Origin: Platycnemis pennipes
Taxonomy: Eukaryota; Arthropoda; Insecta; Odonata; Platycnemididae
DNA length: 64,000 nucleotides
Assembly: GCA_933228895.1 (NCBI GenBank)
Contig: OW121858.1
Span: 32,945,859 to 33,009,858 of the forward strand
Reading direction: 5' to 3'
Both the position numbers and the translations under genes were made by a program. Shown here one piece after another: positions 45,121 to 56,725 of the stretch. The notes below the pieces were generated by a model. That model was not told where the DNA came from, did not search any database, and worked only from the letters and a program-made list of their open reading frames with translations. Each line of letters starts with the position of its first letter. Position 1 is the first letter of the stretch.

Positions 45121-45543
45121 AGCCCGAATCACACAATCATATTTCTCGTCCCTTTACAGGGATCATTTAAGCTATAGCTTTCAGGGACCGCAAAAATGAT
45201 AGCTCAAGCTATCATTTTGCCCCTCACACGATCATTTTTACCGTCCCTTCTCGCATCATTTCTGTTCGCGAGATACGGCAAACAACCTCGTAACTATGGA
45301 TGATTTACATCATCGTCAACAACTTTTGGCTGCAGCCAAACGTTTCTTTCAGAACGTGCGCTCTGATTGGCTAATGACAGGCCCGAGGGATGGAAAAAAG
45401 GACGTGCTGAAATGAGGAAAAAAGGGATAGCGATCCGTATCATTGCCGCTATCTGCGAAGTGATCAAGTCAGACAATCATTTTTAAGCGATCATTTGAGC
45501 TATCCCTGAAAAGGGACGTAAAAATGATCGTGTGATTCAGGCT
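45121..45543. mobile_element. PIF/Harbinger-like MITE (423 bp)
   Basis: Long inverted termini, about 60 bp with few mismatches: AGCCCGAATCACACAATCAT at the left, AGCCTGAATCACACGATCAT inverted at the right, then TCCCTTTNCAGGGAT. TAA flanks both sides (45118-45120, 45544-45546). An internal palindrome AAAATGATAGCT-CA-AGCTATCATTTT lies at about 45195-45220. Confidence 0.8.
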
Positions 45544-45770
45544 TAAATGTATTTTTTTCCTCATAAAATTAGGGATATGGACAGCGGTAAATATGTCCAA
45601 TACGAGTGAATCAATGTATAGCATATGTAACTGCACGTTTGAATAAAGACTTGAAGGTAACCCAGCTAACAGCATGATTTTGCATGCTTACTTTGTCCTT
45701 TATATATTTTTTAAATAGTGAAGTTTGGACTAGTGTATTATTACCTATTCTTTTTTATGAATGATATGTA

Positions 45771-45795
45771 GATAGATTGATAGATAGATAAGCAT
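45771..45795. repeat. Short GATA microsatellite
   Basis: GATAGATTGATAGATAGATAAG, followed by CATCTTTATTGGGGCGAG. Possibly the tail of an unrecognised LINE on the minus strand. Confidence 0.4.
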
Positions 45796-46330
45796 CTTTA
45801 TTGGGGCGAGATTGAGACTATAAGTCCCCTCTTCCATCTAACCCCTCGTCAATGCATGAAATATAACATATAAACATTGTTCTAAATACTCAAAATATTA
45901 TATAAAATTACAATAGAAACATAATTAAAATTACAATGAGGAAAAAATAAGTAAGATAATATGACAATGAAAAAGAAATGAATATAGTTATACAGTATGA
46001 AAAATATGAATATAAGGTTTCGATTAGGAAAACATCATGTAAAATCAACAAGATGCAAATGATAACATTAAAGGTATGTGTAAAAGACATGCACAGCTGT
46101 GGGAAAAAAACGTGAGGATATTAGCTGATGTCCATCACGGAAAAAAAACTCACCGCAGAAAAACACCCACACATGAAGGGGTGTGTGAAAAACCTGCGTT
46201 AACCCAAATGAGAGAAGGCTAATGTGATTAAATTTAAGAACAAAAATAGTGCGTAAATGACAGTTGAAAATGTGGTGAAATAATCTTGCGTGGATTTGGC
46301 ATGGTGCATTGGTATTAAAGTCCAGTCTGG

Positions 46331-46440
46331 TGAGAATTCACCCCCTGCCACACACCTTTTGGCAGCTTGCAGGGTGTTATGTAGATGTACACCCATCCAC
46401 AATAAAAACTTACCACCTCGGAGGCCGAGTTTTTGTGTAT
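46331..46440 (-). repeat. Dispersed repeat (CCCCCTGCCACACACC family)
   Basis: TGAGAATTCACCCCCTGCCA, then CACACC, GGCAGCTTGCAGGGT and ATGTAGATGT. The same motif occurs at 50221-50282, 55785-55844 and, inverted, 55326-55380. The part from 46384 (CACCCATCCACAATAAAAAC then TACCACCTCGGAGGCCGA) is inverted at 49153-49203. Confidence 0.65.
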
Positions 46441-47529
46441 CCACGACACCACGTGTCTTCTTCCTACCGGTTCAAGTCTCTTTCAGGGCCCAAGCACAAT
46501 GGGTATTTAAGGAGCAGGTAAAGCATGGCGGGTTTTTCCTCTCTTAGGACCTACAAAGGTGGACAGGGATTTTTGCAGTGGGGGGGAGGACCGCAAGGGT
46601 GCCTTGCGATAATCGGCTGCAAGGAGTGAGGCCTCCCGAAATGCAGCCTTCTTTTTGATTGCTGCTCCGAGGGCCTCCCTCGAAGATGATCGCGTAGGTT
46701 TCGCAACTGCTGAGAGAGTGACAACCCAAATATGATTGCAGCTCGAAGCAAGAGTTGTCATTAACACCGTCGATATGTCTTAGTCAAAAGCGTTCCCAAA
46801 ATATTCCCAAATACTCTGTTTTTGCCTTCATTTAGTCGTAGGAAATAATGAGATCATAAAATAATCGAGATAAGCGCTCGAAAAATGTACTTCAATAGTA
46901 AATGGTAAAAATAATAGTGCTACAACTGTTACAGGCAGATTTCGATAACAATAGATAAGACGTACTGAACGTCTTTACGGCATATAAGTATTAAGTTCCA
47001 AGCTTAATTGTGTAATAAATGAGGAAAAATTATAGCGGATATATTTAGAATTTCTTTCAAATTACACACAATCCTCGCACTCTCGCATACTCGCCTGGTT
47101 ATTTCTTAGAATGAATACTCAGCAATTCATATCGCAGTATATGCTACTTGAAATATAAAAAAAGGACAGGATGTGTAATTCTGCAATGTGACCAGAACAC
47201 ATTCAACGTAATTATAGGGAATACTTGGAATTACTGAACTACTGTGCAGAGATGTCGGAGGATTTTTATGGGCTCGCTTGTAGGATATGCAAGGAGAATA
47301 TACTGTCGGAGTATTCGAAGAAACTGTATTGCCATCTAAAAGGAAAATAAGAGTAACAAGGGAATGCGAAAACTGCTGAATCTCTCATACTGCTATGCTG
47401 GTGCTTAGAATCATCAATTGATGTATGGAAAAGAGAGTAATGAATTTCTAGGTGAGGATCAATTCATATTTTCCAAGGGAATTAAATACGTGATGTGATT
47501 TCAGTGATGAGAATCATTATTATCATTAG

Positions 47530-47960
47530 TTTTGGTTCCACACACTGTCCCTCTTCAGGCCCTCATACCAACCCATCATTTTATCCAAACTACCCGTTCT
47601 TCGCCTCACTCTACCCCGTTTAACCAATATCCTTCACTCAATCACATATTTCAATTCACCCTCGCCCTTTTTATCTTCCCTATTCATCAATCAAAATTCT
47701 TTCCACTCCTACCATTTCTAATACTTCATCATTTGTCCTCCTTTTGACCCACTTTAATTTCTCCATCCTTCTACATACTCATATCTTAAAAGCTCTGAGT
47801 ATATTTCCATCTTCGTTCCATGAAGCCTATGTTTAAGCGTCATATAGTGCCATGCTCCATATCAAACTCTTCACTAGTATTTTCTTTACTTCCCTGCTTA
47901 ACGCCTCTGTCAACAGTTCACATCTACGACTAAAAGCTTATCTTGCCAATACAATTTTCC
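47530..47960 (-). pseudogene. Degenerate RTE-like LINE 3' region
   Basis: The minus strand reads SLIWSMALYDA, then RRMEKLKWVKRRTNDEVLEM and VGVERILID, with stops between. This is the C-terminal end of an RTE-like ORF. The leftmost part reads RTG-LDKMMGWYEGLKRDS. Confidence 0.6.
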
Positions 47961-49152
47961 TTCTGTCATCAACGCTGCTATACCCCTTTTTCTCCAATAC
48001 ACTATGTGGAAGGTGGAAATGTCAAGAAATGAATGGATTCCTACCAAAATTCAAACCTTGCTTGGAATAGCACGCATAACAGCACTTTGTAGATCTGTGG
48101 TTCATTTCCTGGATGAGTTTTTTTGTTGTGATCTGGCTTGACTCTATTTTCACCATCTGCTTACTGTTCGGGGTTATGGGTATCATAAAACGTGTCGGGA
48201 ATGTTTCTGAGGGTGAAAAAATATACCGACCGACTTCTGAACGTATCGGAATTATTTGCGAAAGTAGGGTATCGGCTAAGGGCTCAAAGGCTTCTCTGAT
48301 TATGCCATTCTATGCAACTCTCTTTTAGAGAGAATTATGTAATGAGGCTGGAAAAACTTATAGACTTCTCCTTTGTAAGAAGCTCAGCCCACATACGCCG
48401 ATACCTATTGATTATCATAAATTAATGGCTTTTGAATAAAATTCCAGAGTTCAAGCATTACAAAAATACTGAAGATCATATGAGCAGCTGATCTAATTTC
48501 ATTTAGACGTAATACATGAGCAGTTATCAATTGAAAAAAACTACGGAATAATAAACCGAAGACTTTGTTTACGCCTTTCTAAGACTTTCTTCACACCTAC
48601 GCTTGGCGACATGAACGTTGAATGAATCTGAGTTAATTGGTGACTTAGTGATCAATAAATGTAGGCGTTTTGAAGTGTTAAGTTTAAAGGGCCTTAAAAT
48701 TTCAACCAGAACATTGCATATTTTACGGTCCTATAATACTCGTGAAAGCGCAACGACCATTTAGCACGTAAATCATTACCCTCGGAAAATCGTCCAGTTG
48801 TCATAGGACACCAAAGTGGTCTCAGAATAAATGTTAGGTATTTTCGAAAGAGGTTATAAAGCGAGTGTCATTTTCTATTATGTTTCTGCCATAAATGTGG
48901 TGAAAAGTGATTGGAACTCATCTCCTGCCCCTTCTCCCGTTCTGTGGCCACAGGTAGTAGACGAGTCTCGGGCGACTCATCTTCTAGCAAATATCGTGGT
49001 CGTGGGTCAAGGCGGTCTGCTGTTCACTTGAGAAAGGGAATTTTTCTCGAGGGAAGGGTACCCCCAATAAATGGCTAGAGCAGTGAGAGCTCTGGGCATT
49101 TAAACTCTGCGCCAAGGGACACTGTTGTCAAATCTCCTTCAACTCGGGACTT

Positions 49153-49203
49153 AGAAAAATTCGGCCTCCGAGGTGGTAACTTTTTATAGTGGACGGGTGT
49201 ACT
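49153..49203 (+). repeat. Inverted copy of 46384-46440
   Basis: AAAAATTCGGCCTCCGAGGTGGTAA and TAGTGGACGGGTGTAC match the minus strand of 46384-46440. No second pair of ends is visible, so a family member rather than an element terminus. Confidence 0.55.
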
Positions 49204-49348
49204 ATCATCCTCACCACAATAATTTGTCAGAAGCAATGAATTTCCTGCAATTGCCCTCAAATTACTTTAGAGAAACTATAAATTATTCCTATACTTTTAA
49301 CAAAATAAACACACATCGAATAAAGAAACATAACATGCAATTAGACCT

Positions 49349-49601
49349 ATATATGTGGCCACCAGATATGATGCCATCATTGCATGTCGTTGTCAAGGAG
49401 GTTTGTGATGGTAACATAAACGAGATGTTAATGTAACCAAGGTGATGGACAGAGATTTGTAATGCACACGTAACAAAGGAGTAATAAAGCTATTTGAGAA
49501 ACGTGGAGATCTTTTGTCTCAACCGACACTACGTTGGTGATCCCGATGCCTCCTTGGCAACGGCATGCAATGATGGCACCAATTCTGGTCACCATATATT
49601 C
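49349..49601 (+). repeat. LTR-like fragment with inverted ends
   Basis: GCCACCAGAT...ATGCCATCATTGCATG (49359-49390) is inverted at 49560-49590. Between them AATAAAG, a U5-like stretch and CACTACGTTGGTGATCCCGATG look like the 3' end of a Gypsy-type LTR followed by a TGGTGATCCC primer-binding site. Either a foldback remnant or a solo LTR scrap. Confidence 0.35.
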
Positions 49602-49921
49602 TTTTATATTCATATAAGAAACTTCCTAATTGAGTTCTTGTGTGCCAAAATGCAGCCTTTGTAATTTAGAATAACGAATGCTGTCCTATTCATTCTCTTG
49701 GAAAAATTTTTTACAGCCATGAATACAGTTGTATCTTTTATATTCATTGTGGAAGTCTGGACTACATGGAGAAATACAAAGGATGAAAATTAACCTAAAA
49801 GAAATGTGAAGAGTAAATTCTCAGTCATAAACCTTTAGGCCTTCAAAATATCAGAAGCTTCAAAATTTTTTGTCTCTAGAATCCATTCTCGACTTCCAAA
49901 AACCCTAAATTTAATCAATGA

Positions 49922-50169
49922 GGTTTGTTGAAATTGTTCGAAAACTAGAAAATCCAAATGCCAAATTAATTATGGAAAACGATATCTCTGAAACTGGTTT
50001 TTCGATTGTAAAACTCACCGCTTGGCTCTCAACAGGTTCTGACCTGTTTTGCCTGGCTCTCCCCATTGATGATTGCCTTGACAATCAAAAAACCGGTTTC
50101 GGAGATATCGTTTTCCATAATCAATTTGGCATTTGGATTTTCTAGTCTTCGGACAATTTCAATCAAGCC
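49922..50169. repeat. Long imperfect hairpin, arms ~85 nt
   Basis: The left arm (49922-50010) with GAAAATCCAAATGCCAAATT and ATGGAAAACGATATCTC is mirrored by the right arm (50083-50169) with GAGATATCGTTTTCCATAAT and AATTTGGCATTTGGATTTTC. Loop about 72 nt. Roughly 85-90% paired. Non-coding. Confidence 0.75.
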
Positions 50170-50220
50170 AAATTAGAACTTCTCATTATTTCATCTATGT
50201 ATGATATGTAGTAATTTTTG

Positions 50221-50282
50221 GTGAGAATTCACCCCCTGCCACACACCTTTATGGAGGCTTGCGGGGTATTATGTTGATGTAG
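50221..50282 (-). repeat. Dispersed repeat (CCCCCTGCCACACACC family)
   Basis: GTGAGAATTCACCCCCTGCC, ACACACCTTTATGGAGGCTT and GCGGGGTATTATGTTGATGT. See 46331. Confidence 0.65.
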
Positions 50283-50386
50283 AATAGACAACCTGGTCAC
50301 AAATTTTGTATATGGTTATAGTATACAAGTATGAGATATACAAGTTGCTTCCATATAAGTGTTTAATATCAAAGGCAACTACTTAC

Positions 50387-50524
50387 AACAAGACCTGAGT
50401 TTATCTGCAGTTTGAAGAACTCAATTCTTGCAATGACACACATCATCTTGAATTTTTTGAAGTTCGAGAGATTCTTCATGCATTTTTCACAGATGGTGTG
50501 GGGCAACCCATCGTCTCGTGAAGC
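50387..50524 (-). CDS. ZAD exon 2 of a second cassette (B)
   Basis: 46 codons after ATTACAG| and before |GTAAGTAG. Contains DGLPHTICEKCMKN and FKKFKMMC, intact. About 70% identical to the exon at 44273-44410. Its natural partner is the ZAD exon 1 at 59818-59684 on the same strand. No further exons are visible between here and 45012, so it may splice to the linker and zinc-finger exons of gene A or be a partial copy. Confidence 0.8.
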
Positions 50525-50621
50525 CTGTAATGGAAACGTTAGTCATGCTAACATTGGTACTTGGTCAGCTCAATAAATTTATTCCCAAATATTGGAAAAA
50601 GTACCATTATATTAGTATATA

Positions 50622-50777
50622 GAACAATCACTTTGTAAGATTCTACGAAATTTTTATTTTAACACCGACCTTGATTTTGATTGGTTTACCAATTATCTGC
50701 AAGGTCTTGAGTATGAAAACCTACTTTGGTGTTAAATAAAAAATTTTGTGGAATCTTACAAAGTGATCGTTCTCTTT
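50622..50777. repeat. Hairpin repeat, arms ~45 nt
   Basis: GAACAATCACTTTGTAAGAT at 50629 and ATCTTACAAAGTGATCGTTC at 50755, continuing through AAATTTTTATTT/AAATAAAAAATTT and ACACC/GGTGT. Loop about 65 nt. Non-coding. Confidence 0.7.
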
Positions 50778-51911
50778 ACTACGATCATGCGGTTCCACCA
50801 AGTGAAGTGCAGCGTTACCCGAATGACAAAATGATTTCATGAGAAACGCTCGTCCAGGGGACAAAATTCTTTCCAAACTCGGGTGAGCAAGATGAGGTCA
50901 AATATAAAACAAAGAACAAAAGTATGAAAATCAAACTATAACAATGCATTTCAACAAAAATAGATGAAGCAAGTACAAACCAACAAAATTGAAATACTCT
51001 TCCCAGTTCAGGGAAAACCCTAATAACTTACACCAAAAGAACATGGCCACTAGGAGACTCCCGAGAATGACAAAGTCCCCAAAAAACTAAACTAACTTGA
51101 GACTGATGGACATAGCGAGAAGTGTCCTCGTTGCCGTCTCAACTCGAACAGAGGGCATAAGGAGGGGGTGTTTTCGACATGGTCAGAGTGGAATGGGATT
51201 TAACGTGGAAATCGTCGATAGGAGGGAGAACATCAAATAATGGCTTGTATGATGGCCTAACTTCTGGTCTTCCTCCGCAGTCTGGGGGCTATATAAGTGA
51301 GAGCGGATGTGGTGAGGAGGCAGCGCAGTAAGGCGGCATGATATGGCGGCATGATTTGGTGGCACACTTTATCGGAACGCTGCAGTCCAGAATATATGCA
51401 TTTTGGAATATTAGGCATTTTTGGTGTCATTGGCTCCGCCTGTCGTTATCTATGCTTGTTGTGCAAGTCCTTCGGCTAAGTCCAGAGGGTAATTAGTCTT
51501 CCGAGGGCTAATGTCCAACGAGGGGTATCCAGAGGTACCAAAAAATACCACAGAAGCCTGAGGACTTCCTTTTTATACCATTATAAATATTGTTATACAT
51601 TACATTGTGCCAATATAATTACGGTGGTGATTAATGGCCAATACACTGTCAACCACATGGTTTCCAGGGTGCCAATTACGGTTCTTTCGTCGCTATGTGA
51701 TATCGTACGATACCACTGCTCCCAGATATCGTACGATATGTTGCTAGGTAATTATGGTTTCGCCGTTGGTATCGTACGATACGGTTCGGCTATTTCCGGC
51801 AATATATCGTCTCAAGTGACATCATGTATGAATTGGATCAAAAACAACCAAAAAAGAAACACTACTGCAGCAACAAATGACTGTCGTAAAGAAGAATGCG
51901 TAGGAAACTAG

Positions 51912-54480
51912 CCCTTTAAAATTGAGCGCAAGGATGGAAACTTATTTTTCGTACTATTTCGTAATATTATTTTCAATGATAACAATACTAAACAATTTTT
52001 GTAACAAATTCTCTGGTTAATAACTATTAATCTAACATTGATTTAATAAATTAATTAATTGTTATGACAGTTAAAATTCTTCGCAATTCAGATCTCTGGG
52101 ATATCTTTGGAGAGGATTTTTGATACGGAGAAACGTAATACAACCTGAAAAATTATGACGAAATTTCCAAATCCTTTAATTATTTATTATTATTTCATAT
52201 TTGTGAATAATTATATTTTTTAACTTTTTCCATCGCAATAATAGGTTAAATAATATATCTAATAAGGTATTTAGAGGTGTGAGTTTAAATCAGGAAGTGA
52301 AAATAAGTTTAATTTCACTAATATAATGTGATGAAAATACTTAAATTAAAGTGATTATGGGAAACCTATTGGTGATATAAGAACTCATATTCCTAATTGA
52401 AAGGCACAAAACTTTATTTGTCATACTCTTGCACTTTTCTTCCATTTCATAACAATTATATTTTATTCACATTTTGCTATATATCATCATAAATTCGTTT
52501 AAATATTTTTATCTTATTACCATATCCGGAATGTCCAAATATCGCTGTCGTGCTCAATGAACATTAACGAAATCGATTAACAAACGATTATGGCGGATCA
52601 TTTGTCAGCTTCAGCTCAACTGACTTTGCATCTGACCGTTAGACACAAATATATGCTAAGTAGGCAAACATAGGCCAATGTCCAATTAATTTTAGATGGC
52701 TGAAACATAAAAATATAGTGGATGAGTAAAAACTACTTTTATTCATTGTCAGGGATAAAAGGTATTACAAAGGCCCTTAAAATTACATATATCTCCTTAG
52801 ATGAATGGACTCAGGGTAGCAGAAAATTTCTGCTATTTTATATGGTCTTAGAAATCAGCACCGTTTGAAAATGAATTTTAATACTGCACTGAAAATGAAT
52901 TTTAATGCCACCCTATACCTATAGGTCACCCTGCACCCTTATACCCTCATATTATTTAAACTTTTATTCTCCAGAACTAGCTGTTCTTGTGCATCACCGT
53001 CTTCTGGTTCCATAATTGCCAGGTGGCTGTTTATTATCATATTTTGAAGCCCAACTCATGATGATACAATTGCAGATGCATTTAATTTTAGCTATTTCAA
53101 AAGCAATTAACATCGAATATAGACTTTTTTAATTAAAACTTTTTGCTTTCATTTCATTTAATCTCAAGATTCATGAAAAGGGTGATCATTTAACATTATA
53201 CTTGCAACTATCTCTTTCCATAATACTCTACATACTTCTACTGCTGTATTTTACATTAAGAGCCATCTCAAGGGCAAACGGCAGGAGGATACCAAGATGT
53301 GTAGCCTTTTTCCACTTCTAATGAAAGGCTTAACCTGGCGATGAAAGTACCTATCACAGGCTTGGCCACTGGAAGTATATTTTGAAGATATCATTTGAAT
53401 TGAAATGCCGGTAGATTACTGTCGTCAATTAACAGAAAATTATTCGCCGTAGAAAAATATCCCAAAGAACCGTGAAATGATGCTGTGTGTCCCCATTGTC
53501 CAAGTATCAATCCCAAGAATATGATTTCAGAGCAAAACTTACGAATAGGACGTGCAAATAAATATATTTCTCTCAGTAATGAACAACTGCAACCAAACAA
53601 CCGCTCAGCGAAGAAAAATTAAGAAATGGTAAAGGCAAAAAAATAGTCTTCGAGGAGGCGCGAACAGGCTATCTTTGGAGTGAGAAGCGAAGACGCTACC
53701 CAGAGCGCTAATCGTATGTGTAACAATAAGAGAATTTGTTGGGAATAAATGGTGAAAAATAAAATGCTGAAACCAACGAATGAAAATGTAAACAAGACAT
53801 AAAAGTTGATAAATCACATAATTACGTATCAATACAACACTTTCCACTCCTCAAAAGTTATTAATACCATATTATAGAGGCGGAGTGACTTAAGTAGCCT
53901 CTCCTATTCAGTTAAATATTAATAATGTATAAGTAAACTCATTGCATACCGTACCCCAACACACACAGCAAGCACAATCTGCATGTAAAGGAATTAAAGC
54001 AAAGATATACAGCAGAATTAACCTCTAATTATGGAATTGTATTTCATTCATAATTAACTGTTTTCATGATTGAGATTATGCAGTGGATCCTAGACTATAA
54101 ACGCACAAATGCTACAAACGCACGGGCTTAATGCTGAAGAAATAAAATTATAATAGTGAATTAAACCTACAATACCACATGATGACTTCATAACATAAAG
54201 AAAACTTACTTTTTGTTCTATGCCAAGCAAATCTCAAACCTTGGATATCGCTTATATTATAAATTGGTGCAAGTATAAATCAAAAGTAAGCATCAATCGC
54301 TAGCCCGGAAATTGATAAACGCTATTATTTAATGAAATCACTTAATTGTGCACATTTTTCACTCCCTAGCGTGTGCTCCACATTTACATTAATCATTAAA
54401 TCCTAAATCTCTATTAATAGTGTAAACATACCTGAAAATTATTCCAATGGAAATGGGAAGTGAGACTCACGATACGGCCT
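51912..54480. other. AT-rich stretch without genes
   Basis: Interior of the 6.2-kb element. Longest frames are under about 80 codons with no motifs. If a transposase was once here it is no longer recognisable. Confidence 0.4.
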
Positions 54481-54734
54481 ACAGCGAGATCAAAGCGTAA
54501 CCACCGAGAGTTAAGGCCTGCGCAAAGCATGAGGTTTACGGAGTGACGTCATTGTGAGTGGTGCTACAATATTCCATAGAGGGTCTACGGAATTGCTAGA
54601 GCCGATTGTTGTTGACTGTTGATTGAAACTGGTAAAAACAAAAGTCGCGTTTGGAACGCTGGTTTTTGCAGTCTTTGTGCGCGCTTGATAAGTTGTTTTT
54701 CACTGTATTGGTGAATATTAAGTGGTGTTGTGTC

Positions 54735-56725
54735 ATGCCTACATCCTGTTGTGTTCCACGGTGCCGCGGAAATTACAGGAACGGGTCTAAAGTGTCCGTT
54801 TTTAACATTCCAACGGAAGAGGACCTCCGAGCAAAGGATACGCTCCATCACAAGGGAGAAATTTGGGCCCTCCAAGAGAAGCAAGGTATGTGCTTGAGTT
54901 ATTATCCCCACTAACGTATTATCATTTAAGTTATTATTCCTATTTTTTGTATTAGTAAATAGAAATTGGCTTAATTATTCTGAAAATTCGCTGCGTATTG
55001 GTAGCAATACTTGAGTTCATAAGTGTTGATGCCGATTAAACTCTCCTGTTTATTCTATGCTTATTATAAACCGTAATTTGTCGCGGTAAAAAGTATGGCT
55101 ATTTACGTGGTGGGATATTAAAGTCATGGGATACTTTCAGACAAGCAAATTAATGTAGTAAGAAGGGTCTAAAAGGCATATGCCCACTAATATTATGAAA
55201 TTAATGGCTACTATTGTCATTTTGAAATCTTCCGAATATTTTTTCTCCCCGAAGAAGCATTGTTATCATAACGCAGGTTAATTTTTTGGCTTAACCTTTT
55301 GAGTAAACTCAAAGCCAATTTGTTTACATCTACATCTACGCGATACCCTGCAAGCCATCGCGAGGGTGTGGCAGGGGTTATGTTTAGTGACGACGTTAGA
55401 TATATTTTAAGGACCCCTGCATATTATGCTAGGTTTGATGAGATAAACAAGATTAGAGAGATAGAATGCCGTACCGATAGATTCAAAATGTAATTTTTCC
55501 CAAGTAGATTAGAGAACACAATAGGTAGCATAGCAAAGGGATAGGTAGGTGAAAAATTGTTCGAGTAGTCTGTAGTGCATGAAGAATGTTTAATCATTTA
55601 GTTTGCTGGGGAAAGGAAGAAAAATACCTATATTTTGAGAAAACTTTTCTGGCAAGTAACCACTTCGTCATTAAGTTGACAGTAACCATCTAGTTGCGCG
55701 TGGATCTTATACCTAGCATTTTTCCATGCAATAGTAGGTATCACTGTAGCTCTTAGTAGCATGTAAGTAGCGCACATTTGGTGCGCTTCACCCCCTGCCA
55801 CGCACCCTCGCGGTGCCTCGCAGGGTATTAAGTAAATGTAGATTAGATCAAACGTAGGCATTCCATTTTAGATGAACAGACTGATTATGAAGTAATTTCC
55901 CATGGAAAATAAAATACGCGTAGCTCACCTTCGCTGGCTTAAATTTTGAGTGGGATTGAGGATATCTCTTTGTAAATATGCTTGCTCACAAAAATACTTG
56001 TTCTCTAATGCAATCAACAGTGTCTTTATAATTATGAAATGGTGAATTAAAATACATCTTTCTGCTGAAGACTGCCCACCCAAAAAGATAAGTCGACTCA
56101 TGATCTCACGTGGAGAAAACATTCGCGAAATAATTGGTCGAGCAAATCGTAAATTGGGATTTGTTAAAAGGGTTCTAGGTTAGTGCGAATCGACGACGTT
56201 GCGATGTCACACACCTTTTAGATGGCTTGCGGACTATTATCTCCACTTTGATTTAGATAAGTTTTAGCGGTAAACCCTTGCGAACTATGTAGACTGTGTA
56301 AATTTCATGACCAAGAGTTGGAAGGAAACCATCTCTAGACTTTGAAGACTAGCCAAACATTTCACCCAGCTCTGATATTAGTTTGAATTTAATGCACTGA
56401 ATTGAAAGAGAATAATATATATTCGCGTATCATAAATAGGGGGAATAATAAATAAATTGTATTGGTATTCTGTATTAATATTACTGAAACTTTCCTCTTT
56501 TAGGTCTGTGAAGATCATTTTGACCCACATGATATCTTGCGAGTTGTGGAGGAATACGAAGAGAAGACAAGAAAAATACTGTGTTCTCCACTGAAATGGC
56601 CAAGGCTGAGATCAGGAACTGTCCCATCCCTGTTCCCGAACTGCCCAAAGTATGCACTTGTAGACATAGCATCGTACTGCAATGAAGAGCTAGGTGTGTC
56701 CTGCGTTATCCCTGGAAAATACTAG
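54735..56725 (+). pseudogene. THAP-domain protein, frameshifted
   Basis: Exon 1 (54735-54885) begins MPTSCCVPRCRGNYRNGSKV, the C2CH start of a THAP domain, then VFNIPTEEDL. Exon 2 (56504-56725), after CCTCTTTTAG, starts VCEDHFDPHDIL with the remaining zinc ligands and ends with the THAP-closing GTVPSLFPN and 19 more codons to TAG. Near 54836 two bases appear missing where the family's conserved Trp is expected, so exon 1 ends in the wrong frame; past that point the alternative frame reads FGPSKRSK into exon 2 correctly. AATAAA follows at 56901. THAP binds DNA; here it probably recognised the element's own ends. Confidence 0.75.
55326..55844. repeat. Foldback element in the THAP gene intron
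   Basis: The left end ACATCTACATCTACGCGATA-CCCTGCAAGCC-GAGGGTGTGGCAGGGG is inverted at the right (CACCCCCTGCCACGCACCC then GCAGGGTATTAAGTAAATGT), about 52 bp each. The motif is the same dispersed repeat as at 46331 and 50221, here in head-to-head pair. Confidence 0.6.

Noticed and set aside
46199..46767. Several 60-86 codon ORFs on both strands
   Set aside because: They overlap each other and a dispersed repeat; no domain and no splice-bounded structure.
50780..51300. Hammerhead ribozyme or Penelope 5' region
   Set aside because: CTGATGGACATAGCG near 51104 lacks the conserved GAAA core and helix pairing.
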